Shown here one piece after another: positions 7,484 through 18,100 of a stretch of 64,000 nt of DNA. This DNA is from GCA-2687025 sp964473525. Its GTDB lineage: Bacteria; Poribacteria; WGA-4E; GCA-2687025. The notes beneath the pieces were generated by a model that saw only the letters and a list, made by a program, of their open reading frames with translations, was not told the origin of the DNA and did not search any database. Location of the stretch: the NCBI GenBank assembly GCA_964473525.1, contig CAYYPK010000031.1:1-64000 (forward strand), read 5' to 3'. The first letter of the stretch is position 1. Every line of letters begins with the position of its first letter. The position numbers were made by a program, and so were the translations under genes.

Positions 7484-8440
7484 ATGAGGACTATGGCCCT
7501 GGCTGCGCTCGGATGGCTGTGCTGCACACCGCTCCTGTGCCACGGCCTGGAGCGTGTGGGCATGGCTCACGGGGCCGTGCATTCGCCTGACGGCACGGCC
7601 ATCGCGTATCTGGCGGAGCACAGGCTCGATGACGAACGGGAGTACACGATCACCGTCATGCTTGGGATGGATCTCGTGTATCCCCGGGTCACATATAGCC
7701 TGACACCGCAATACGGCACCGCAGTGCAGTCGCCGTCGGGTTCAGGGATCGCCTACCGCGCCAGGGACTTCACGAAGGCCGCTCCAGTGTACCGGTACGC
7801 GCCTGAGGTGGCGTGGCCACATCCCTACCCTGTCCATAGCCATCAGGTGGGGATGCGCGGCAGCGTGGTCCAGTGGTCGCAGGACGGCGCCTTTCTGCGC
7901 CTTGGCCCAGACGTGCCGGTGTTCGGCTGGTGGGCGTTCACCGTGGATGGCAACAGCGTTTCGGCCGAGGACGCTGCTGAGATCACCTGGGCGGATCCCG
8001 TTGTGCCAAGCGATCTGCCGGACTTCATGACGCAGAGGACGCCAACGGTGTCGCGAGCCATGCCGCTCGTTTGGGGCGTCGATGCGAAGGCACTGTATGT
8101 AGCCGACGCGGAGGGCATCTGGCGGGCGACGCTGACGCACCCGTACATGACATCCTGGGACATGATTCACCCCCTAGCGCATGTCCAGTCGCTAGCCATG
8201 TCGCCCTCGGGTGAGCTCCTTGTGTCCTTGGCGGGCACGGGGGAGGTGCGCGAAGTCTTCGAGCTACACATCGGTGGCGACGAGATGGTGGCGCGGAACG
8301 TCGGCACGGGGTTCGACGTGACGTTCTCGCCGACAACGGACACGTACTACTTTGGGAACAACGTGGGCTACTACGCCGTGCGGCCAGGCGCAGAGCCGCT
8401 GAAGCTAGCGTTTGTCGCAGGCCACCCGGACCGGTGGTGA
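7484..8440 (+). CDS. Exported beta-propeller-like protein of unknown function
   Basis: The ATG at 7484 gives a clean signal peptide (MRTMALAALGWLCCTPLLCHG) and follows cgaggga. An in-frame start at 7451 would add a non-signal extension. The mature protein, about 300 residues, has repeated strands typical of a WD40/PD40-like propeller. Examples are GAVHSPDGTAIAYLAEHR, VQSPSGSGIAYRARD, VQWSQDGAFLRLG, KALYVADAEGIWR, LAMSPSGELLVSLAG and VTFSPTTDTYYFG. No catalytic motif is visible. It ends 12 bp before the convergent leuD stop. It might be paired with the exported protein upstream, but the palindrome in between argues for separate transcripts. Confidence 0.65.
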   Translation: MRTMALAALGWLCCTPLLCHGLERVGMAHGAVHSPDGTAIAYLAEHRLDDEREYTITVMLGMDLVYPRVTYSLTPQYGTAVQSPSGSGIAYRARDFTKAAPVYRYAPEVAWPHPYPVHSHQVGMRGSVVQWSQDGAFLRLGPDVPVFGWWAFTVDGNSVSAEDAAEITWADPVVPSDLPDFMTQRTPTVSRAMPLVWGVDAKALYVADAEGIWRATLTHPYMTSWDMIHPLAHVQSLAMSPSGELLVSLAGTGEVREVFELHIGGDEMVARNVGTGFDVTFSPTTDTYYFGNNVGYYAVRPGAEPLKLAFVAGHPDRW

Positions 8441-8452
8441 GCGCCCATCGGC

Positions 8453-9052
8453 CTACGACGCACGCGCCTCCAGTGCCGCCTCGAACCGGTCGATATCGGC
8501 GGCGTATTCGAGCGTCCAGCCGATGTCGTCCAGGCCGTTCAGCATGCACTGCTTGCGGAAGGGGTCCACGTCGAACGGGTGCTCTGCGCCGCCCGGTTCC
8601 ACGACGACCTGCCGTGCAAGGTCCACAGTGACTTCGTAACCCTCCGTCGCGGCGACGCCGCGGAACAGGTCACCGACGGTGTCTTCGGCTAGTTCGACCG
8701 GCAGCACGCCGTTCTTGTAGCAGTTGTTCTTAAAGATGTCGGCGAACGACGGCGCGATGACTACGCGAAACCCGTACTCGAGGAGCGCCCACGGAGCGTG
8801 CTCGCGCGAGCTGCCGCAGCCGAAGTTGTCGCGGGCGATCAGCACGGTGGCGCCGTCGTAGCGCGGCGCGTTGAGCGCGAAGTCGGCGTTTGGGCTGCCG
8901 TCCTCGTTGTATCGCCAGTCGAAGAAGAGGAACTCTCCGAACCCCGTGCGCTCAATGCGCTTGAGGAACTGCTTCGGGATGATCTGGTCGGTGTCGACGT
9001 TCACAACGTCCAGGGCGGCGACGATGCCAGTGTGCTTAACGAAGGCGTCCAT
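8453..9052 (-). CDS. leuD: 3-isopropylmalate dehydratase small subunit
   Basis: LeuD pairs with LeuC to isomerise 2-isopropylmalate to 3-isopropylmalate in leucine synthesis. The 199-residue product is of the long LeuD type and has NVDTDQIIPKQFLKRIERTG near the N-terminus. The conserved NFGCGSSREHAPWAL segment lies at about 91-105. The ATG lies nine bases after the leuC stop, so the two are co-translated. The pair is the last in a minus-strand run rpoB-rpoC-leuC-leuD. It is unusual for leucine genes to follow RNA polymerase genes directly. Confidence 0.95.
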   Translation of the reverse strand: MDAFVKHTGIVAALDVVNVDTDQIIPKQFLKRIERTGFGEFLFFDWRYNEDGSPNADFALNAPRYDGATVLIARDNFGCGSSREHAPWALLEYGFRVVIAPSFADIFKNNCYKNGVLPVELAEDTVGDLFRGVAATEGYEVTVDLARQVVVEPGGAEHPFDVDPFRKQCMLNGLDDIGWTLEYAADIDRFEAALEARAS

Positions 9053-9061
9053 GAGCTTCTC

Positions 9062-10477
9062 CTAACCCCAGTTGCGTACGTCGACGAAGTGGCCGGCGAT
9101 GGCGGCGGCGGCGGCCATCTCTGGACCCACGAGGTGCGTGCGGCCGTCCTTGCCTTGCCGCCCCTCGAAGTTCCTGTTAGACGTGCTGGCGCACCGCTCG
9201 CCCGGCTCCAGCTTGTCGGGATTCATCGCGAGGCACATGGAACAACCCGCCTCCCGCCACTCAAACCCAGCCGCGCGGAACACCTCGTGTAGGCCTTCCT
9301 CCTCCGCGGCTGCCTTCACGCGTCGCGACCCAGGGACGACCATTGCGTTCCTCACTGAGCCATGCACCGTGTGACCGCGGACGATCTCGGCGGCAGCGCG
9401 CAGGTCGCCCAGACGCGAGTTCGTGCAACTCCCGATAAAGACCCGGTCGATGGCGACGCCAGCGATGGGCGTTCCAGCTTCGAGGCCCATGTACTCCAGC
9501 GCGCGCTCCGCCGCCTTGCGCTCGTTCATGTCCTCGAGCGCGGCGGGTACCGGCGTCGAGCCGGTGATGTCCGTGACCTGGCCAGGGCTGGTGCCCCACG
9601 TGACCTGCGGGACGAGCTCATCCGCGCGAACCGTGACGACGCGGTCGTATTCCGCGTCGCGGTCGGTGGGCAGCGATTGCCACATGCGCAGGGCCTCATC
9701 CCACGCCTCGCCGCTCGGCGCGAATGGGCGGCCTTTGAGGTACTCGTAAGTCTTCTCGTCGGGGGCGATGAGCCCCGCGCGCGCGCCCGCTTCGATGGTC
9801 ATATTGCACACGGTCATGCGCTCGTCCATCGACAGCGCGACGATGCCCTCACCGGTGTATTCGACCGCGTATCCGGTGCCTCCCGCCGTGCCTATCTGCC
9901 CGATGATCGCCAGCACGAGGTCTTTCGCGCCAACGCCCGTAGGCAGCGTGCCCTCGACGTGTATCTGCATCGTGCGAGGGCGTTCCTGCTGCAAGCACTG
10001 TGTGGCGAGGACGTGTTCCACCTCGCTCGTGCCGATGCCGAACGCCAACGCGCCGAACGCGCCGTGGGTCGCCGTGTGGCTGTCGCCGCACACGATCGTA
10101 GAGCCCGGCTGGGTCAACCCCTGCTCCGGCCCTATGACGTGCACGATCCCCTGCTCGGGGCTATGCAGGTCGTAGAGCGTCACCCCAAACTGTTCGCAGT
10201 TCGCGGACAGCGTCTCCATCTGCTTCGCCGCGATGGCGTCCGCGATGGGCAGGGACTGATCGGTCGTGGGGATGTTGTGGTCCATCGTGGCGAACGTCTT
10301 GTCCGGCCGCCGCACCTTACGGCCTGCGAGACGGAGCCCCTCGAAAGCCTGGGGAGAAGTCACTTCGTGGACGAGGTGGAGGTCAATATAGAGAATCGTC
10401 GCCTCGCCCGCGCTGGCGCGGACGACGTGGCTATCCCAGATCTTGTCGACCATCGTCTTGGGACTTTTTCCCAGCAT
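9062..10477 (-). CDS. leuC: 3-isopropylmalate dehydratase large subunit
   Basis: LeuC is an aconitase-family subunit that carries the [4Fe-4S] cluster. The 471-residue product matches the LeuC length. It starts MLGKSPKTMVDKIWDSHVV. Cluster-ligand motifs are present as IGSCTNSR (about 351-358) and GCSMCLAMNPD (about 412-422). Substrate-site stretches ERPRTMQIHVEG and CGDSHTATHGAFGALAFGIG are also intact. It lies 151 bp after rpoC and immediately before leuD. No leucine leader peptide or T-box was recognised upstream; the gap contains only GC-rich potential hairpins near the rpoC stop. Confidence 0.96.
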   Translation of the reverse strand: MLGKSPKTMVDKIWDSHVVRASAGEATILYIDLHLVHEVTSPQAFEGLRLAGRKVRRPDKTFATMDHNIPTTDQSLPIADAIAAKQMETLSANCEQFGVTLYDLHSPEQGIVHVIGPEQGLTQPGSTIVCGDSHTATHGAFGALAFGIGTSEVEHVLATQCLQQERPRTMQIHVEGTLPTGVGAKDLVLAIIGQIGTAGGTGYAVEYTGEGIVALSMDERMTVCNMTIEAGARAGLIAPDEKTYEYLKGRPFAPSGEAWDEALRMWQSLPTDRDAEYDRVVTVRADELVPQVTWGTSPGQVTDITGSTPVPAALEDMNERKAAERALEYMGLEAGTPIAGVAIDRVFIGSCTNSRLGDLRAAAEIVRGHTVHGSVRNAMVVPGSRRVKAAAEEEGLHEVFRAAGFEWREAGCSMCLAMNPDKLEPGERCASTSNRNFEGRQGKDGRTHLVGPEMAAAAAIAGHFVDVRNWG

Positions 10478-10628
10478 TGACCTGCTCCGTCTGACCTTGG
10501 TGTTGCGCGGCGGATGGTGACTGAATGATACGCGTCGCGATTCCAGCTGGACAACGCAAACAGGCTGGAGCGGAAACGGCAGGCCCTGGCAGGCCCGCCG
10601 CTTCCAAGCGTTCGTGTGTGGTCGGCTC

Positions 10629-13600
10629 TTAGTCGTCGGCGGACGCCTCGAGCGCCGGGTCTTCCGCTGGCGGCAACGCCTCCTCGCCCACTGGCAGCGG
10701 ACGATGCGCCTCGACGGTGACGCGGTGATGCTCGGACAGCCCCGTTCCCGCAGGAATGAGGCGACCCATGATGACGTTCTCCTTGAGCCCGCGCAGCGTG
10801 TCGCGCTTGCCCATCGCGGCAGCCTTCGTCAAGACGTTCGTCGTCTGTTGGAACGACGCCGCCGAGATGAACGACTCCGTGCTGAGCGCCGCCTTGGTGA
10901 TGCCCTGCAACAGTGGCGCGGCCTCGGCGGGAGAGCTGTCGCCCTCGAAGACCAGGTGCACCGTCTCGAGCCCGGCGTTCCGGAGTTCGTCCAGCAACTC
11001 GCCAGATAGGACGCCACCCTCTTCGACGGCGACTTCACCGTCGATCTCGATGGTCTCGCCAACCTCGCCACCGACGTATTCGTCGGCGCTTTCCAGCGCG
11101 ACTTCCGCCACGTGGACCGTCGGGTGCGTCGCCACACGCGTGTTCTCGCGTCGGAACGACGTCAGCGGGATCTCATCGCCTTCGAGGAAGTCCGTGTCGC
11201 CGGCATCGGTGACGCGCACCTTCTTCATCATCTGGCGGATGATGACTTCACAGTGCTTGTCGTTGATGCGCTCGCCCTGGCGACGGTAGACCGCCTTGAT
11301 CTCCTTGACGATGTACCGCTGCACCTCATCCTTGCCCTTGACGTCGAGGATGTCGTGCGGGTTCATCGAGCCGTCCGTCAGGGGATCGCCCGCCTCGAGG
11401 TAGTCGCCCTCCTGGACGACGATGAACTTCCCGAGCGGGATCTTGTATTCGCGGTAGTTGTCTGGCGCATCCTGTGGCGTCACGCGGACGACCTGCATGC
11501 CGCGGCTCATCCCCTGGAAGGAGATCTCGCCGGTGATCTCGGAGATCGTGGCGTGGTCCTTCGGCTTGCGCGCCTCGAACAGCTCTGTCACGCGGGGAAG
11601 CCCGGTAACGATGTCGGACGTCTTCGCCGCCTGGCGTGGCATACGCGCCAGTGTGTCGCCCGGTAGCACCTCGGCGCCGGCGTTCACCGACAACCGTGCG
11701 CCAGCAGGCAGCACGTACGACTCGATGACCTCGCCGTCGGCAGCAGTGAGGATCTCCGCGCGTGGCATGTTCTCACGGTAGTCCGTGATGACGCGTTCAC
11801 GCTGACCGGTCACATCGTCGACGAGTTCCTCGAGCGTCACGCCCGGGATGACGTCCTCGAAGCGGACCACGCCCTTCACCTTCGTGAGGATCGGCACGTG
11901 ATCGGCGACCCCGGTGAACAGCTCGTCGTCGCGCACCACTTCCTGTCCCTCGGAGACGAGGATCGTCGATCCCGCAGGCACTCGGCGTCGCTCGCGCTCC
12001 CGTCCGTCGGGCCCTTCAATGGACAGCGTCCCGTTACGGAGGGCGATCACCTCGCCGTTGGGCCGCTTGGTCGTCTCGAGGTTGTGGTAGACGATCGTTC
12101 CCTCACGCGCTCGCGCGTGGATGAGGGACGCCTCGCCCGTCTCCGCCGACGCGGTTCCGCCTGTGTGGAACGTCCGCATCGTGAGCTGCGTGCCCGGTTC
12201 TCCAATGGACTGCGCGGCGATGATGCCGATGGCCTCCCCAACGTCCACCAATCGGTGGTTCGTGAGGTCCATCCCATAGCACATCTGGCACACGCCCCAG
12301 ATCGTCTCGCACGTCAGAGGCGACCTCACGGTCACTTCCAGCAGTTCGACATCGTCCAGGCGACGCGCCGTCTCAACATCAATGACCGTGTTCGGCGCCA
12401 CCAACTCTTCGTTGGTCGCCGGGTCGATGATCGCCTGCGAGGTGACGCGTCCAACGAGAAGCGCGGACAGAGGGGAACCCTCCTCGTCCGCTTCCATCTC
12501 TGTCTTCGTGACGCCGTCGAGTGTGCCGCAGTCGTCCGTGGTGACGATAACGTCCTGGGACACGTCCACGAGCTTGCGCGTGAGGTACCCGGAACTCGCC
12601 GTCTTGATGGCGGTGTCCGCGAGACCCTTGCGGGCGCCGTGCGTGGAGATGAAGTACTCTAGAACGCTGAGTCCCTCACGTAGCGACGTGAAGATCGGGC
12701 GCTCGATGATGCTGCCGTCCGGCTTCGCCATCAGTCCGCGCATGCCGGCGATCTGACGCATCTGGTCGTAACGCGCTCGAGCGCCGGAGTCCGCCATGAT
12801 GTGGACCGGGTTGAAGCCCTCGGCGTAATGCTCCTCGGAGTCGCCGTTGGCCCCGCTTGCCACCTCTGGTAGCCCGCCCCCGCTGTCCGCGGTGGCGCCT
12901 TCGGGGAGCGCGGCTGTCTGGCTTGCTGTGCCACGACTGAGAGTGTCGAACAGGCTCTTCTGCACGTCCTCCGTCAGACGCGCCCACACGGCGACGATGC
13001 GGTTGTACCTCTCGCCGTCGCTGATGCGCCCGGCTTGGTACAGGTCGCGGATGTCCTCGACCTCCTTCTCGGCGGCCTCCTTGAGGTTCCCCCGCTCCGC
13101 GGGATACGCGAAGTCGGTGATCGCCAGGGAGAGGCCTGAGATGGTCGCATACCGGAAGCCGATGCCCTGCAGCTCGTTGAGCAGTTCCACCGCGCGCCGG
13201 TTGCCGAGGGTGCGGAAGCAGTCCGCGACCAGGCTCTCCAGCCCACGCGTCTTGAGCTCACGATTGACGAACGGCAGCCGCACGGGGTCGCCGTTGATGT
13301 CCTCGCAGTCGAAGAGCAGTTCCGGCGGCAGCGTCTGGTTGAACAGGACGCGGCCTGGCGTCGTGCGGAGGATGCCCGAGGCGCCGGCGTGTGACACGCG
13401 CACATCCACGATCTCGTGGACCTGCACGTGGCCTGCCTCATAGGCGTACACGGCGTCTTCCGGCGAGGCGAACTGCAGCGGCGTCTCACGACCCGAGGTT
13501 TCGCCTGCGGGCAGCATGTGGCCGCCCAGCCCGGCCGCCTTGGCGGTTTCGGGGTCGACGTCCTTCGTGAGGTAGTTGCAGCCGAGCACCATATCTAGGT

Positions 13601-15119
13601 CAGGCACGGCGATGGGGTTGCCATGCGCCGGCTTGAGGATATTTCGGTGCGACGCCATGAGGAACTGCGCCTCGACCTGCGCCTCGGGTGACAGCGGCAC
13701 GTGCACCGCCATCTGGTCGCCGTCGAAGTCCGCGTTGAACGCCGAACACACCAACGGGTGGATTCGGATAGCTTCCCCCTCGACAAGGTGCGGTTGGAAC
13801 GCCTGGATGCCCAAGCGGTGCAACGTCGGCGCGCGGTTGAGCAGTACCGGGTGCTCCTGGATGACCTCCTCCAAGACCTCCCAGACTTCCTCGTCAAGCC
13901 GCTCCGTCATGCGTTTCGCCGACTTGATCGTAGTCGCGTAGTTCCGCTCCTGGAGCTTGCGGATGATGAACGGCTTGAACAGCTCGAGCGCCATCTTCTT
14001 CGGCAGCCCGCACTGGTGCAGTTTCAGCTCCGGGCCGACCACGATCACCGAACGCCCGGAGTAGTCGACGCGCTTCCCGAGCAGGTTCTGACGGAAGCGG
14101 CCCGGCTTGCCCTTCAGCATGTCGCTGAGCGACTTCAAAGGACGGTTGCCCGGCCCCTTCACGACGCGGCCGTGCTTCCCGTTTTCAATGAGCGCGTCGA
14201 CGGCTTCCTGTAGCATCCGCTTCTCGTTGCGGATGATGACTTCGGGAGCTTTCAGCTCCACAAGCCGCTTGAGACGGTTGTTGCGGTTGATGACGCGTCG
14301 GTACAGGTCGTTCAGGTCCGACGTGGCGAACCGTCCACCGTCCAGAGCGACCAGCGGACGCAGTTCCGGCGGCATGACCGGGATGACGTCAAGCACCATC
14401 CATGACGGCTGGTTCTCCGTCTTCTGGAGGCCGCGCACCAGGCCCAAGCGTTTGCGAATCTTCTTCGCCTTCTGCTTGGAGTTGGTGATCGACAGCTCTT
14501 GCTCCATGAGCGCGGATTCCTGCGCCAGGTCGATGCTGTCGAGTATCTCCTTGACCGCCGACGCGCCCGTCTCCGCGCGGAAGTGGTACCCACGGTCCAG
14601 CAGCGCCTGATACTGCTCTTCCGTCAGCCGGTCCTTGAACTCGAGCGGGCTGTCGCCTGGATCCAGGACGAGGTACGCCTCGTAGTAGAGGACGCGCTCC
14701 AGCTCCTTCAGCGACAGGTCCAGGAGCAATCCAAGGTGGCTCGGGACGCTCTTGAAGAACCAGATGTGGGACACCGGGGTCGCCAGTTGCACGTACCCCA
14801 TGCGCTCCCGGCGCACCTTCGAGAGCGTGACCTCCACGCCACAGCGCTCGCAGACGACACCCTTGTATTTGATGCGCTTGTACTTGCCGCACGAGCACTC
14901 CCAGTCCTTCGTAGGACCGAAGATGGCCTCGCAGAACAAGCCGTCACGCTCGGGACGAAACGTGCGGTAGTTGATCGTCTCCGGCTTCTTCACCTCACCC
15001 GTAGTGAACGAGTTTGGGTTGGGGTTCTTAGCCCAGTCCTTGATCTTCTCCGGCGACGCTAGCCGGATCGCGATCGAGTCGAAGTGCCGGACGCTGTGCG
15101 TGGGTAGATAGCGAGCCAA
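10629..15119 (-). CDS. rpoC: DNA-directed RNA polymerase subunit beta'
   Basis: Beta' carries the catalytic magnesium site. The 1496-residue product begins MARYLPTHSVRHFDSIAIRLASPEKI. The first zinc site has Cys at 75, 77, 90 and 93 (CSCGKYKRI, CERCG). The active-site motif NADFDGDQM starts at residue 462, with Asp464, 466 and 468 as magnesium ligands. The second zinc site has CGTLDG, then CETIWGVCQMCYG. The trigger loop is in the stretch with IAAQSIGEPGTQLTMRTFHTGG. A low-complexity linker (PEGATADSGGGLPEVASGANGD) lies in the middle of the chain. The gene starts 73 bp after rpoB on the same strand. Confidence 0.98.
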   Translation of the reverse strand: MARYLPTHSVRHFDSIAIRLASPEKIKDWAKNPNPNSFTTGEVKKPETINYRTFRPERDGLFCEAIFGPTKDWECSCGKYKRIKYKGVVCERCGVEVTLSKVRRERMGYVQLATPVSHIWFFKSVPSHLGLLLDLSLKELERVLYYEAYLVLDPGDSPLEFKDRLTEEQYQALLDRGYHFRAETGASAVKEILDSIDLAQESALMEQELSITNSKQKAKKIRKRLGLVRGLQKTENQPSWMVLDVIPVMPPELRPLVALDGGRFATSDLNDLYRRVINRNNRLKRLVELKAPEVIIRNEKRMLQEAVDALIENGKHGRVVKGPGNRPLKSLSDMLKGKPGRFRQNLLGKRVDYSGRSVIVVGPELKLHQCGLPKKMALELFKPFIIRKLQERNYATTIKSAKRMTERLDEEVWEVLEEVIQEHPVLLNRAPTLHRLGIQAFQPHLVEGEAIRIHPLVCSAFNADFDGDQMAVHVPLSPEAQVEAQFLMASHRNILKPAHGNPIAVPDLDMVLGCNYLTKDVDPETAKAAGLGGHMLPAGETSGRETPLQFASPEDAVYAYEAGHVQVHEIVDVRVSHAGASGILRTTPGRVLFNQTLPPELLFDCEDINGDPVRLPFVNRELKTRGLESLVADCFRTLGNRRAVELLNELQGIGFRYATISGLSLAITDFAYPAERGNLKEAAEKEVEDIRDLYQAGRISDGERYNRIVAVWARLTEDVQKSLFDTLSRGTASQTAALPEGATADSGGGLPEVASGANGDSEEHYAEGFNPVHIMADSGARARYDQMRQIAGMRGLMAKPDGSIIERPIFTSLREGLSVLEYFISTHGARKGLADTAIKTASSGYLTRKLVDVSQDVIVTTDDCGTLDGVTKTEMEADEEGSPLSALLVGRVTSQAIIDPATNEELVAPNTVIDVETARRLDDVELLEVTVRSPLTCETIWGVCQMCYGMDLTNHRLVDVGEAIGIIAAQSIGEPGTQLTMRTFHTGGTASAETGEASLIHARAREGTIVYHNLETTKRPNGEVIALRNGTLSIEGPDGRERERRRVPAGSTILVSEGQEVVRDDELFTGVADHVPILTKVKGVVRFEDVIPGVTLEELVDDVTGQRERVITDYRENMPRAEILTAADGEVIESYVLPAGARLSVNAGAEVLPGDTLARMPRQAAKTSDIVTGLPRVTELFEARKPKDHATISEITGEISFQGMSRGMQVVRVTPQDAPDNYREYKIPLGKFIVVQEGDYLEAGDPLTDGSMNPHDILDVKGKDEVQRYIVKEIKAVYRRQGERINDKHCEVIIRQMMKKVRVTDAGDTDFLEGDEIPLTSFRRENTRVATHPTVHVAEVALESADEYVGGEVGETIEIDGEVAVEEGGVLSGELLDELRNAGLETVHLVFEGDSSPAEAAPLLQGITKAALSTESFISAASFQQTTNVLTKAAAMGKRDTLRGLKENVIMGRLIPAGTGLSEHHRVTVEAHRPLPVGEEALPPAEDPALEASADD

Positions 15120-15192
15120 GGGCTATCCCTCCATAGGCCGTGAGAGACGGAGCTGTCGTCAGTGAAGGCGTTGGTCAATCGCTCGACGCGCG

Positions 15193-18100
15193 TTAGTCCG
15201 CGAAGATGCCGGCTTCTTCGGCCCGCGGCGCCGCCGCGTAGTACTGCTCGTTGCTTTCGGGGTCGTCCGGCTCCTCGAGGGTCACATCCAGACACAGGCT
15301 CTGGAGCTCCTTGACGAGGACGTTGAACGACTCGGGAGTGCCGGGCTCGGGCGTGTTCTCGCCCTTGACGATCGACTCATACACGCGTGTGCGACCCGTC
15401 ACGTCGTCTGACTTGATCGTCAGAAGCTCCTGCAACAGGTGCGCCGCTCCATATGCCTCGAGCGCCCAGACCTCCATCTCGCCGAAGCGCTGCCCGCCGA
15501 GCTGAGCCTTACCGCCCAACGGCTGCTGCGTCACCAGCGAGTACGGCCCGATGGACCGCGCGTGGATCTTGTCCGCCACGAGGTGGTTCAGTTTGAGCAT
15601 GTAGTGGACGCCAACCGTCACGCGCTGGTGGAACGCCTCGCCCGTGCGTCCGTCGTAGAGCTTGATCTTGCCGCTCGCTGGCAGACCAGCGTCCTCGAGC
15701 TCCTGGTGGATCTCCTCCTCGGTCGCCCCATCGAACACAGGTGTCGCCACCTTGATGCCCTGTTGCAGCGCCGCCCACCCGAGGTGGGTTTCCAGGATCT
15801 GGCCCACGTTCATACGGCCCGGAACACCCAACGGGTTGAGCACCATGTCCACCGAAGTTCCGTCTTCGAGGTACGGCATGTCCTCGATCGGCAGGATCTT
15901 GGCGATGACGCCCTTGTTGCCGTGTCGGCCAGAGAGCTTGTCGCCCACGGAGATCTTCCGCTTGGTCGCGATGTACACCTTGACCAGCTTCAGAACGCCC
16001 GGCTTCAGCTCGTCGCCCTTGCGGATCTTCTCGACGCGCTCTTCCTTCTCGTCGGCGACGGCGCGGATGCGCGCCTGCGCCAACTGCCGCATCTGACGGA
16101 TGCGGTCCATCGTCGGGGCGTCCGTTACGATCGCCTCGTTGATGTCCGCGGCCGCTTCCGCGACCTCATCGGTGATGGTGTCGCCGCGTTCAGCGACGTC
16201 TCCGTCTTCGCCGCGTAGTGGCGCCGCCAGATCCTTGCCGATGACGAGCCGCTTCGTCTGCTCGCGGAGGCCCTGGTTGATGAGCGCCTCTCGCCCCTCG
16301 CGCAGCAGGTCCGCTTCTTTCACCTGCGCGTCCTCGCGCAACTCGCTCTGGTGGTCGCGATCGCGCTCCTTGCGCGCGAACACACGCGTGTCGATGACGA
16401 CGCCGTTCGTGCCGGGTCGCGCTTCGAGCGACGCGTCCTTGAAGTCGCCCGCCTTGTCGCCAAAGATGGCGCGTAGCAGCTTCTCTTCGGGGCCAAGCTC
16501 GCTCTCGCCCTTCGGCGTGACCTTGCCGACGAGGATGTCCCACGGGTCGATGCACGACCCGATCTGGACGACGCCTTCGTCGTCGAGGTTGAGCAGCGCT
16601 TCTTCGCTCTTGTTTGGGATGTCCTGGGTGATCTCCTCTTTGCCCAGCTTCGTGTCGCGGGCCTCGAGGTCGAACTCCTGGATGTGGATCGACGTCAGCA
16701 CGTCGTCGCGCACCAGGCGTTCGCTGATGAGGATCGCGTCCTCGAAGTTGTAGCCTTCCCAGGGCATGAACGCGACGACGCAGTTCGCGCCCACGGCGAG
16801 TTCGCCGTTTTCGGTCGCGCTACCGTCGGCGACGACCTCCCCAGCCTTCAGCGGCTGACCCTTGCGCACCACGGGCTTCTGGTCGACGACCGTGTTGGCG
16901 TTGGACCGCTTGTACTTGATGAGACGATACACGTCGTAGCCCATGTCGCTGAACGAGTGTTCGCCCTCGTGCGACAGGTCCGCGTCCTGCGTGCGCACGA
17001 TGACTTCGTCCGCGGACACGCTCTCAACGATTCCGTCACGCTTCGCAACGACGACGGCCCCGGAGTCCAGCGCCGCCTTGTATTCCGACCCCGTGCCGAC
17101 GATGGGTGACTTCGGGGCGAGAAGCGGTACCGCCTGCCCCTGGTAGTTCGCGCCCATGAGCGCGCGCACGGCGTCGTCGTGTTCGAGGAAGGGAATCAGG
17201 GCCGCCGAAATGCCCACCACCTGCTTTGGCGATACATCAGCGTACTGCACCTCGCTCATCGGGTGCTCGCGGTAATCGCCGCGGTTGCGGGTGAACACAC
17301 GGTCGTCGCCATCGGCGCGTTCCTCGTGTTCCATGTCCGCCTGCGCGATGATGTACAGGTCTTCTTGATCGGCGGTCAGGAACTCCGTCGACCCCTCGAT
17401 GATCTTGCCGTTCTCGACCCGCTGGTATGGCGTCTCGAGGAAGCCATACTCGTTCACGCGGGTGTACGTGCTGAGGTACAGAATCAGACCAACGCCAGGC
17501 CCTTCAGGCGTCTGGATCGGGCAGATGCGACCGTAGTGCGTGTGGTGCACGTCACGCGCGTCGTACGTCGCGCGGTCGCGGTGCAGTCCGCCCGGCCCCA
17601 GCGCGGTGATGCGGCGCTTGTGGACCAACTCGTCCAGCGGGTTGTTCTGCGACATGAACTGCGACAGTTGGCTGCTGCCGAAGAAGTCCTTGACGGCGCT
17701 CACGAGCGGCTTCGGGTTGATGAGGTCGTTGGCGGTCTTCTGGTCCAGCTCCTGCGCCTGGATCGTCATGCGCTCGCGGATGTTCCGCGTCATGCGGTGC
17801 AGACCGGTGCGTACGGTGTTCTCGAGGAGTTCACCGACGGCGCGCACGCGACGGTTGCCCAAGTGGTCGACGTCATCAACGAACAGCTCGCCAGCCATCA
17901 CCTTCAGCATGTACGTGAGAGCGGCGACGATGTCGCTGTGGTCCAGCGTTCGTAGGCCGGGGTCGTTGTCGACAGCAAGCTTCTTGTTGAGCTTGTACCG
18001 CCCAACGCGCGACAGGTCGTACCGCGTCTCATCGAAGTACAGACGGTCGACGCGCTGCTTCGCGGTGTCCACGGTCGGAGAGTCGCCCGGCTGTAGGGTG

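Noticed and set aside
9362..10480. 372-codon open frame antisense to leuC
   Set aside because: It is Arg-rich, mirrors leuC codons and has no recognisable motif. Long antisense frames are common at this GC content.
10478..10628. Leucine leader peptide or T-box upstream of leuC
   Set aside because: No Leu-codon run, no T-box sequence and no terminator/antiterminator pair. Only GC-rich potential stems near the rpoC stop.
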